From the NCBI GenBank assembly GCA_021234155.1, contig JAJEKV010000075.1, positions 5,966,908 to 6,030,907 of the forward strand: a stretch of 64,000 bases of DNA, in the 5' to 3' direction. Position numbers and translations under genes: made by a program. Below the pieces are notes generated by a model. The model had not been told where the DNA came from. It did no database searches and worked only from the letters and a program-made list of their open reading frames with translations. The DNA is from Isoetes taiwanensis (taxonomy: Eukaryota; Streptophyta; Lycopodiopsida; Isoetales; Isoetaceae). Of this stretch, positions 55,275 through 64,000 are shown in pieces; position 1 is the first letter of the stretch, and each line of letters opens with the position of its first letter.

Positions 55275-56290
55275 GTAAATGCTAGTCTCAATCAATGTTA
55301 TTCATCTACCAGGGTCTACTGTCTTTTGCAGCAAATAACCTAAGGCTCACCTAGATGGGTGCACGAAACTAACTTTGGTTATCATGTTCTATCCATTATC
55401 TAGTTTCTTGCTGCGTGTCGTATAATTGCTCCAAAATTTCTCATTCGAAGGTGCCTCACTGCCATAATTGCCCAATTCTTCACTTTGAGCTGAAGAACCC
55501 AATTCTTCCAAAGTAGCGACATATTCTTCAAAATTTAACACGAAGTCTTTAAATTTGACAGAGGATTCAAAAAGCGGAATCCATTTGTGCTTGGAAGCTA
55601 AGGAATTTGCGCTATGGACTGAAGATTCCCCCTCAGATGCGATGGAATATGCCTCGAATATTTCCAAACCTGTTGCACGTCTTCTTCGTACTATTTTATT
55701 TTATCTTTTTGTTTTCTATAAGTAAAATATTCGTCCTTTTGTTTCTATCATCTTGATTAGCCGCCTCCAGATCCCATCATCCAAAAACAAACCATTGCAA
55801 AAACAAGACGCATCTGATGGTTGACACCATTTCCCTTAAAAAAGCAAAACAAAATCCCCAAAACTCATTGGGAAACCTATTGGAAAGGGAGATCTAGAAG
55901 AAGATTACGGTAGTAATATGTGGACTATTCTTTAAAAAATAGATATTTTGAAGATTACTTGTAATAATTCATGGAATATCCTTTAAACATACGAATATCT
56001 GGAAGGTTCTTGGATATAACCCAATCTAGATCCGATGGTGGGGAAAAGTGGGATTCAAAATAACTCGTGCTTAAGGTTGCTAAATACAACCTTAACATTG
56101 TTGTCTAGATTGCTCAATAAATAGAGTCACGTTATCATAAAAGCACACAAAAGGTCCATTGCCATACAGATTAAAAAAAAAAAACCTCGTCTCATCTATT
56201 CTACGGGCACAAAAACATAAGGCAATAGTTGGGTGTTCCAATCCCGCATGTTTTGTGTTCAAACAGAGCTCTAGCGGGAGAGAGAAATGT
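55275..56290. other. Stretch without certain gene
   Basis: A minus-strand 92-codon frame (55389-55667, KWIPLFESSVKFKDFVLNFE) looks coding-like by composition but matches nothing that I know. The rest is AT-rich. Confidence 0.35.
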
Positions 56291-56327
56291 TCGCGGAGGC
56301 CTTGGCTGCCGCGATAAATTTCTTGTA
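56291..56327. repeat. Copy of the GCCGCGATAAATTTCTTGTA palindrome
   Basis: TCGCGGAGGCCTTGGCTGCCGCGA is an imperfect palindrome, and CCGCGATAAATTTCTTGTA matches the right arm of the palindrome at 18353-18388 plus its flank. Confidence 0.7.
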
Positions 56328-56974
56328 GAGTTAACTATGCTTCACCCATTAAAATATCGTTATCGCTATAATGTCTATATGATGGAACCAATAGATAATT
56401 TTTAAATGTCCCCAAGGAAAGAAATTGTTTAGCACAAAAGATATTATAATGTATATTTGTGTATGAACTTTTCAAACCTTATGGTTCCACTCGTTTTCAA
56501 TTTACTTACCTGTTTATCATGCTTCTTGATGATGTTGATACGCTATTGATTATATGAATGAATACACCATGAATGCAATATATGATCCTTGATATTAAAG
56601 GGCCATTAGAATGTTTAAAATAGTTTTGACATGGGTATTTGGTCATAGGTCTATATTGTCAACAAAATGCAACATAAGGAGCTATTAATGGCTATGTGCC
56701 AAATTAGTTATATTTGTCAAACTTTAAAAGTGCGTGCTATTTCGTGTTCAATATTAAATTGGATAGTCAAACACTAAATATACTAGACAACTTATTACAT
56801 CCCTCTTTAACAATGTGGCTTTAATTGAATCATTGGGCAGGAAAAGTAAAGGTTTGGGATGTATATCCACAAATATTTATTTCCGTACCTTGAGGGTTAA
56901 GGTTTTGTATAGGGGAAGGGAAGCAGGGGCTCCCCTTCCGCAAAATGCGGCAGACCCGCTCCCGGCGGCTCGTG
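56328..56974. other. AT-rich stretch without recognised gene
   Basis: I see no coding region or named repeat here. Confidence 0.5.
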
Positions 56975-57240
56975 TTCTTGCATCAAATCATGTTTTTCAG
57001 CATCAAATCGTGTTCTTCAGCAGCAAATCGTGTTCTTCAGCATCAAATCATGTTCTTCAGTAGCAAATCGTGTTCTTCAACAGCAAATCATGTTCGGAGG
57101 CAGTAGATCTGGCAAGATCCAGCAAGCTTCAAGCATTTCAGGCAGGATTCGGCAAGATCCAGCAAGCTTCAACATTTCCGGCAAGATCCAGCAAGCTTCA
57201 AGCATCAGATGGAGCTCTGCAGTAGATCCGGCAAGCTTCG
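56975..57240. repeat. 20-bp tandem repeat and GATCCAGCAAGCTTC repeats
   Basis: About six units of TGTTCTTCAGCAGCAAATCR follow each other from about 56975 to 57090. From 57105 to 57240 GGCAAGATCCAGCAAGCTTC recurs at irregular spacing three to four times. Confidence 0.8.
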
Positions 57241-57289
57241 AGCAGGGCTTCGTCTGGTGAGGTAACCTAACCCTAAAATTTTCCACCGG

Positions 57290-58850
57290 CTGTTTACCTG
57301 CTAACGTGCAGAGGTTTACCTGCTGGGCGGAATGGATGCCCCAACTTCCATTCCGCGTTATTGGCGAAGACACGTGGCGGCACACAAATGCACCGTGATG
57401 ACCCAACTTCCATATTGTTTACATGTATGCTTGCATACCCTTGGGAAGGTGGAATGGCTCGCAAAAAGGCAAGATGGGGTGGGATGCACTGCAATACTGT
57501 ACCTAGGTAATAACCATTGGTATCTAAATGAAAAGACATTCTTAAGAAATCTTGTTTAGGATGTGGGTTCGGGATCACCTGCAAGACAGCCCTCTATGAG
57601 GACCCTTAGATCAAGCAGGGAGATCCTAGCTGAGTGCCAAGTAGGATTTTGCAAAGGGAACAGAAGAGAAGAATGAGAAAAACAGAACCAAAAGAAACAA
57701 TATCCAGAAATAGAGCTTCCTTGAGTCCATTTTGGCTCTCTTCTTTGACTGGAGTGTGGACTTCTGCGTGGCTTTCGGCGGGGGCATGGATCTGCTACCT
57801 GATGCTTGACCTGATCCCTTGTTTCTGCCGTGCTACGTGGAACTTAAGAATAGTCCTTTTCTTGGAGGTACATGACTAACACTCCCCCCCACCAAAGAAC
57901 ACTTGGTGGAGAGAGAGGCAGGAACAGTCTTTGGAGGTGGGAAACCATGAACCTTCTCAAAATCATCCTGTCTACTATGTGGGCGTGCTTCAGTATGGTA
58001 CTTCTGGATGAGATCTTGCCTATCTTTGAGAGTGTCAGAAGTATGTACCCCAATTGAAGGTGATGCATCAATGAGAAACCCGACTGTGCCATATCTTCAA
58101 AAGCACGGTGGGCTTCCGCGGGGACGTATTGGCATTCGATGAGGAGGCAAAGGCACCAGCACTAGCATTGGGATTGCAGTAGTAGATAGGACGCTTCTGC
58201 GCAATGGAACACCGAAGGAGACACTTCAGGGCGACACAGAATCCAGCCTGACGGTGAACTGAAGAATCAGGAGACGTAGCAGCACGCTCCAAAAATTGTG
58301 TGAGGCCCCAAACAGCTTGAGCGGGGGTCTGCCATCCTTGTTCATTCGGAATATAGATCCAATTCCGAGTATGCTCCAATGATTCTCCTTCATGCCAGAC
58401 AGAGCGACGCACAAAGCGTGGATCCTACAGAAGATCTGTAGAAATTTGAGCGGGGGTCCACTCCACGTGACCTTCTAAAGCCTTGGTCCAGAAGGAGGAA
58501 CGTCAATCTGAGGTGAGAAATTGACGGCGTGGAGGTGCTCTCAAGGACGCATACTGAGTGTGTTGCGAAGGAGGCTACATCATGGGCTGCTGGGCTTGTT
58601 CTCGAAATTCCTGAAGGAGATCAGCATCCAAGGTCTGACAACATCGGTCCCAATCTGAACATGAAAGAAGAGTATTGACGGGAGGAGGAACCCATTCCGT
58701 GGGAATGGTCTTACTTTCCAGATAGGCCCGGAGGCTATTAAACCCACCAACTGAACAGATCCCGGAGGGTTAGTGATTCTGCAAGAGGGTAGGCACCGCG
58801 ACAGAATCACCAAAACCATGATAAAGCTATTTTCACCCCACTTTAGTTGG
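57290..58850 (-). mobile_element. LTR element G fragment, broken, family uncertain
   Basis: A G-rich tract (GGTGGGGGGGAG on the minus strand, about 57884-57894) directly precedes TGTTAGTCATG, like a polypurine tract next to a copia-type 3' LTR. The LTR would run on the minus strand from about 57882 to about 57290. To the right, the minus strand has coding-like pieces (58068-58412 and 58580-58820; RNWIYIPNEQGWQTPAQAVW) of no family I recognise. The identification rests mainly on the tract and the LTR start. It is broken. Confidence 0.45.
58735..58843. repeat. Dispersed about 110-bp repeat, copy 2
   Basis: On the opposite strand this matches 46740-46870 (GTGAAAATAGCTTTA, GGTTTTGGTGATTC, GAATCACTAACCCTCCGGG). 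It ends just before the MITE at 58853. Confidence 0.75.
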
Positions 58851-58852
58851 AC

Positions 58853-59585
58853 GTAATGAACGGGAGGTTCAAATTACGCCATTATTCTTCCTATATTATA
58901 ACGTGGAAAAATACCCGTCTTTTGTGGAGCGGCGCCGCCACGAGCCTTCTACCCTGCGTTGCATCTGATCATCCGCTTCTACCTAGTGGCTAAGTTTTCA
59001 AAGTTTTTGTCTTGTAACATGCCAGATTCCATAGATTTTTCAAGTTCTGTTTGCTGCAGATGTGTATGCCTTCAACTTAGGACACGTATCCCTGTTGTAA
59101 CCAAATGAGATTTTTTGAGCGATTCTGAGAGATTCTTTGAAAAAAGAGATTTGCAGAGTTTGCTCTGTGAACGGTTTTGCAAAGCTCTCTCGGAAATGCG
59201 AAACATGGGCTTAAAACCTTCAAAAAGTAATCTATTTTGTCTATTGAAGAAAGTCGGCATCTTAATCGATCGTCTTTCTTAAGTGTTTTAAAGAAGAATA
59301 GAGCAAAGAAAGAAGAATGATCTTGAAGCTTCATACTGTTGTTGGATTCTACCATTTTTTTAGCCATAGCCAAGATAGGATCCACCGGAACAGAGTAGTG
59401 TTCTGTGTGTGAAGACGAAGAGGACGCCCTTTTTTTCGTCGGGTTTCTTCTTTTATGGAGGTATGGCCCCTTTTACCTTGACAGAAACTCCAAGAATTGC
59501 TTCTATAGCAGCGCCAGTAGGACTAGAACAGAGCAGTCACCAGAACAGAGCATGGAAGGGGTAATTTGAACCTCCCGTCCATTAC
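58853..59585. mobile_element. MITE copy 2 with 25-bp TIRs and GGCGCCGCC motif
   Basis: Positions 58853-58877 and 59561-59585 are inverted 25-bp repeats with one mismatch (they start GTAATG and end AAATTAC). CTTTTGTGGAGCGGCGCCGCC lies near 58918, at the same place as in copy 1 at 52720-53487. The length is 733 bp and there is no transposase. Confidence 0.75.
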
Positions 59586-59589
59586 GCAC

Positions 59590-59684
59590 GGGAAAATACC
59601 CCTCGAGGGTTTTCCAGGGGGTAATTTGCGAGGCGGCGCCGCCAGCAAATTACCCCCTGGAAAACCCTCGAGGGGTATTTTCCC
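59590..59684. repeat. Perfect 40-bp inverted repeat with 15-base GC loop
   Basis: Arms 59590-59629 and 59645-59684 are perfect complements (outer ends GGGAAAATACCCCTCGAG and its complement). The loop holds GGCGGCGCCGCC, itself self-complementary. It begins four bases after the right end of MITE copy 2. Confidence 0.95.
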
Positions 59685-60559
59685 TTATACATAATGCGTT
59701 GGTGGGCCTCGTAGAAAGTGCATTAAAAAGGTGGGAAAACGTCGTGCATTTTTCGTTTACAATTACGTGGCGGTAGACGCTTGACTGGGCGGCAATTTGC
59801 CCGCCGGCGGCACCAACTGGGCTGTAGCCTAGTTCCGACCACAACCAAAGGAAGGAGCTGGGGTGCTGTCGCTGTGCTAGGCTAGTGCTACGGCCTGAAG
59901 AAGAAGAAATGGTGTTTCAAACTCTTCGCTTTTTCGTCTGAAAGTCTTGTGTATGCCTTATGTTGCATAATAAATGTGGGTTTCCGTTGGCGCTTTCCTT
60001 CTGCCGTGTTTTGCCTGGCCTTTTGCTTTTCAGCTTTATTCCGGACCCAAATCATTGCAATCTTCTGGATTAAGCTTTATTTCTGATTTGGGTTTGCTTA
60101 ATTTGAGAAGAATAGGGTGTTTTTATTTGTGAGCTACGAGACAGAGTAGTTGAGGAGTCGGCTCTTTTCTCCCAAAGTATAGTGTAGTTTATACTTGTTT
60201 TCAGTTTCTTCCTCGGAGAGGAAGGCAGCAGGAATGGGTCCCTCTAACAAAAGAAAGACTGGCCTATATACACTCCCCCCAGGAAAACAACCCTGCGTCT
60301 TTTCACTGTCACTTTAGACTATTTTTCGCCAAATCCGGTAGCGAAAATGCTAGTTTTCAACCTCTAGTACATATTTAATTCCAGCTTACCAAAATTTCCA
60401 GCCCTTTTTCTGGACCCGCGCATTCGAAATCCGTAAGAAGCCCACTTGATTTTGCCCTTCAAGGATCCTTGTATTTGCGAAGACGGACTATTTCGGGCGC
60501 ATTTTAAGCTTGGATCCCCCAGCAATTATTCGATCTGATCCATTTGGGACCCCCTCGGG
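59685..60559. other. Upstream region of the DUF630/DUF632 gene
   Basis: No coding region is seen. TC-rich and T-rich stretches are present, and ATACACTCCCCCCAGG at about 60269 is a copia-like junction motif at most. It probably holds the promoter region. Confidence 0.4.
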
Positions 60560-60567
60560 TATATAAT
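60560..60567 (+). promoter_or_regulatory. Possible TATA box of the DUF630/DUF632 gene
   Basis: TATATAAT lies 148 bases before the start codon at 60715, a normal distance for a plant core promoter with a 5' leader of about 110-120 bases. No other support. Confidence 0.35.
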
Positions 60568-60714
60568 TTTTTTTCCGGTTTACAGGCGCGACCTTGATGA
60601 TATCAGGAGATTTAGGGCGGCACAGGTTCTGTGTTAGTTGTTGTTTTTACTGGATTTATGTAATCTGGCAGGGCAAGGTCTTAACTTGCCGGATGCAAAC
60701 TGCTAGTAGAACAA

Positions 60715-63700
60715 ATGGGCTGTAGCACTTCCAAGATACAGGATGATGATGGAGTATCAAGATGCCGACAGCGAAAACGTTCTGTGAAGAAGGCTGTAAA
60801 ATCAAGAAATGCCTTCGCTATGTCATATGCTGATTATATTCAGGCTCTGAAGTTTATGGGCGTTGCATTCCAGAAATATACAGAAGGGGAGTGCAGGGAT
60901 CAGCTTCCTGTTCCTGCCACACCTAGCACACCCCAGCCATCTTCGTCTTCTTCTCCATCACCCCCTCCATCCTTCTTTCAGAGAGGCGGGTCGCCTAGCC
61001 AATATATTATAGGGCAAACTTCTGGGACTAGGAGGATGCCTCTTGTAACAAGACCATCTTCCCCAGTCACTATAGTGGTCTCTCCTCCTAGAACTGGCAA
61101 AGGAAAAACAAAAGAAGAAGAAGATGCTTACCAGAAATATTTACATGATGATGCTCCTCCTCCTGAAGTGATGTACAATGAGCAATCTATTGCCTACAAA
61201 GATTATATAGCTCCTCCTGGTAGTCCTCCCCCTCCACCACCTCCATCATCTTCGGCTTCGGACTGGGATTTTTTTGAAATCTTCAGGCCTGCCATGCCAA
61301 TGCATTTTCATAGACCAGGGCATCTTTTCAGTGCAAGTGAGATTATACACGAAGATGAAGAGGAACTGAAGCAGGTTTTTGAAGATGAAGGTATCCCTCC
61401 ATTAGAAGTGATGTCCCCACCTGCAGATGACCTGAAAGTAAGGGTGATGGAAATGAGAGAACCACAAAAGAAGGAAAAAGGGATTGAGGAACCTTCCACA
61501 TCTTCTAAAGGTGAAGGTAAGGACCAGTTGAATCATGTAGAAATCAGTTCATTCAGAGAGATCAGTTCACCCTCCAGAGAGTCTGCGAAGGAACAAAAGG
61601 CAAAGGTAGATTCTGTGAAGGTTGAGAAGGAGCTCAAAGTAGTTGTCCCACAACGGAAGGAAAGGGAGCTTGTTGATGTTCTCAAGGTCATAGAAGAACA
61701 ATTCTTTATAGCCCATGACCAAGGACGGGATGTGGCACGGTTACTTGAAGCAACAAAGGCGCATCACACAGGTAATTCATGGTCTGCATGTTTCCCTGCA
61801 TGTTTCCTTCTTCACTTTGGCAGTTGCACCATAAGTATCCAAGCATGTTTGGTGACCTGAAAATAAGTCTTCTTTTTCTGCTTAATTTACCAAAGCTGTT
61901 TATGTGTATGGAGGCATTGTTACAACTTCTCAAGGATTTAGGAGTAAACATATGTATTATTCACTCCAGGAAGCAGAATCATATCATTCACTCCAGGTGT
62001 CATTAAGATTATCAATTCGTCATTGAAAGGGGGCTAAGATTTGCCACATTTGTTGTTTTTCTGATTTACTAAATTATCTGCAGACCTCCAAAACATTGCC
62101 ATGAACTTGCAATCGTTCATCCTCAAAGGACATTACAAATAGTTTGTCTGAGCTCTGCTGCCTGATGTTCCACTCACAGATTATTGAACCTGTTTTGGCT
62201 GATGCAAACTTGCATGAGCAAATTGTTTTAGTGATTTGACCTTTTAACTCATAGCAATTTCCAAGGAAAACAATAGCTTAGTAATGACTTTTCCTTAGCA
62301 AGGCCTTCATTCTTGCCCCTCCCTCCCTGGCCCCCCTTTTTTTCACCATACCGAGCTTCACTATCAGTATTTATCATCAATCATATCAAACTTCATTTAT
62401 TAGTCACTTTCGCAGGAATAATTAAGTAGATTTGGTATTGACGACTTCTCTGATACAGGATTTTCCAATCGGTCTGCTCGTTTATTACGTGCGGTTTCTA
62501 GGTCTCAATGGTCACCTAGCACACCTCTTTCTTGGATGAGTGAAGAATCCTCCAATGAAGACGGGTCCACATTAAGCCATGCGGCAACTCTAGACAAGCT
62601 GTATGCATGGGAGAAAAAGTTGTACGCTGAAGTGAAGGTAACTACTATTGATTAACTTTGCACTTGTTTAATAATCATTTGCAATGCAGTGATAAATTGA
62701 TCTGGCTTCTGTTTTAGAACTGATAAGGTTATGAACTGCTGGACTGCAGAAAATAGAGACAATTGGGTTGGATTCACAAAGGAAGCGAAGGCTTCTGAAA
62801 AGACAAGATACAAGGGGTGTAAGTCTTGAATTAATTGATAAAACAAGGGCATCAATTAAAGCATTGGAAACTCAGATGACAGTGGCTTTGGAGACGATGG
62901 AGGCCACATCAGTTTCCATACAGGCTTTAACAAATGATGAATTATATCCGGAGTTGGTAGAGCTGTTAGAAGGGTGAGTTCCATATCTTACGTGCAATTT
63001 TGTGATGCCAACTGTTATAGACTTTCCCACATGGTAACCTAGATTTGCTGCTAAAGCAGCTGGTGTTCAATAGTGAGCATACAAAAAATCATATAACAGT
63101 AGTGATTACCACTGATTTATACTAATATTAACTAATTTGATGTGTTCATAAAAATATTTAACAGTCAGCGAATTCCAGTGTCTCGCCTATATTCTTTAGG
63201 AATAGAAAACGTGCATTTAGTCAAGTGCGCTCTAATGGGACTAGCAGCATGTTTTAAGATAATCTTAAGAACACCACAGATAAAGAGTGCTCTAAAATAG
63301 GGTTGGAGATGCCATGACCGAAAAGGTAAAAGATTATATTGAAAAACAAAAGATCAGTGACAATGATCCACAGCTTATAATAGCACCACATATTCCGATT
63401 TGTATTTATTACTATGTTGAAAATATCAGGCATGAATACACCATTGTCTTCTATAATACAATTGTTCGCAATAAGATACATTGAGTTTGACACGGAGTTG
63501 TGCCAGACTATGTCATGGAGTCAGACAGTTAATGCCACTGAAAACAAATCTGTTGAAGGAGGGTGCCTCTGAAGAATAGATAATGTCATATGCTGTATTT
63601 TTATTTATGAAAAGGAGAGTGTGTAGGTATACTTCCTCATAGGGTTTTTTTTTGTTATTTTGTTTTTCCTGTTATGTTTTTCTCATGGGTTTTCTTTTGT

Positions 63701-64000
63701 TATTTGTAGGTTTACAAATATGTGGAAGGACATGCATAGCTGCCATGAATATCAGAGAGTGGCTGTGCTAGAGATGAAGATATGTGAGAACCCAGTGCTT
63801 GAGGCAACAAGTAGCTCACATAGGCAGGCAACGAAGCAGTTATTGTCAGCTTTAACATCTTGGAGAACCTCGTTTAGTGATTTAATTAAGTACCAGAGAG
63901 AGTACATGCGCCATCTGAATACTTGGCTTAAACTTAGTATATTCAAGCCACCGGGAGACTCAAGGGGTAAACATGGTGCGCATTCTAAGAAGTCAAACCC
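60715..64000 (+). CDS. DUF630/DUF632 protein (NRG2-like family), partial at the right edge
   Basis: Exons 60715-61771, 62459-62637, 62750-62973 and 63710 to beyond 64000 join in phase with GT-AG borders to give 583 codons so far. The N-terminus MGCSTSKIQDDD fits N-myristoylation of Gly2 and palmitoylation of Cys3, so a plasma-membrane location is likely. DUF630 covers residues 1-60 (CRQRKRSVKKAVKSRNAFAM). A Pro/Ser-rich linker follows (70-200). DUF632 starts near residue 318 (VLKVIEEQFFIAHDQGRDVA) and continues over the exon joins (LDKLYAWEKKLYAEVK; GFTNMWKDMHSCHEYQRVAV; SWRTSFSDLIKYQREYMRHL). Family members include nitrate-response and leaf-shape regulators in Arabidopsis and rice; the role here is not known. 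The first exon reads on into intron 1 for 29 codons before a stop. Confidence 0.93.

Noticed and set aside
61308-61499. Minus-strand frame opposite exon 1 of the DUF630/DUF632 gene
   Set aside because: It mirrors the acidic, Ser-rich coding sequence on the plus strand and has no support of its own.

Overview
The window looks like nuclear DNA of a land plant with a large, transposon-rich genome. Host genes carry GT-AG introns, one gene is a plant-specific DUF630/DUF632 protein, and the space between genes is packed with nested Ty1/copia, LINE, CACTA, Helitron and small inverted-repeat elements. I cannot name the species; a fern, another seed-free vascular plant or a gymnosperm would fit. I see no rRNA or tRNA gene, no CRISPR array and no bacterial operon.

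Layout. 1-9085 is a mosaic of at least four broken Ty1/copia copies, two with the same 284-bp LTR, and one of them split by a 5'-truncated LINE on the minus strand. 10477-15925 (minus) holds ten consecutive in-phase exons of a chromatin protein with a CW zinc finger, a PWWP-like domain, a PHD finger, two chromodomains and the start of an SNF2-like region; it resembles MOM1/CHD3-type proteins and its 3' part is not in the window. 16094-19547 is a PIF/Harbinger-like inverted-repeat element. 20449-24760 is the 3' end of a Helitron (helicase C-terminus, terminal hairpin and CTAG end) into which a complete non-autonomous CACTA element (20690-23879, GTA target duplication) has inserted.

24.9-36.4 kb carries minus-strand blocks of an unfamiliar gene or gene set: a ParB/DGQH-like domain block, a block that may be a DNA-methyltransferase relative, an acidic linker, and a HAD phosphatase block of the FCP/SCP type. 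The blocks are separated by a second CACTA element (from 26940) and a copia fragment (about 32340-34800). Inside or beside that CACTA lie an exon of ribosomal protein uL14 (RPL23) with its splice sites, and exons of an EAPP-like gene, which suggests gene capture. 36.7-39.0 kb is a second LINE. 39.5-41.9 kb (plus) holds blocks of a kinase-like protein, an unrecognised protein and a RING-like protein. 43.1-45.7 kb is a GC-rich LINE with endonuclease and reverse transcriptase.

The right third is mostly non-coding: minisatellites, a minus-strand LTR element with an unusual first ORF, a 1.1-kb inverted-repeat element, two related 0.73-0.77-kb MITEs sharing 25-bp terminal repeats and a GGCGGCGCCGCC motif, and a perfect 40-bp inverted repeat. 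At 60715 a well-supported host gene (N-myristoylated DUF630/DUF632 protein) starts and runs off the right edge.

The two host genes (10477-15925 minus, 60715-64000 plus) are the firmest calls. The ParB-like/methyltransferase-like/HAD blocks and the kinase/RING blocks are the best candidates for something not previously described.
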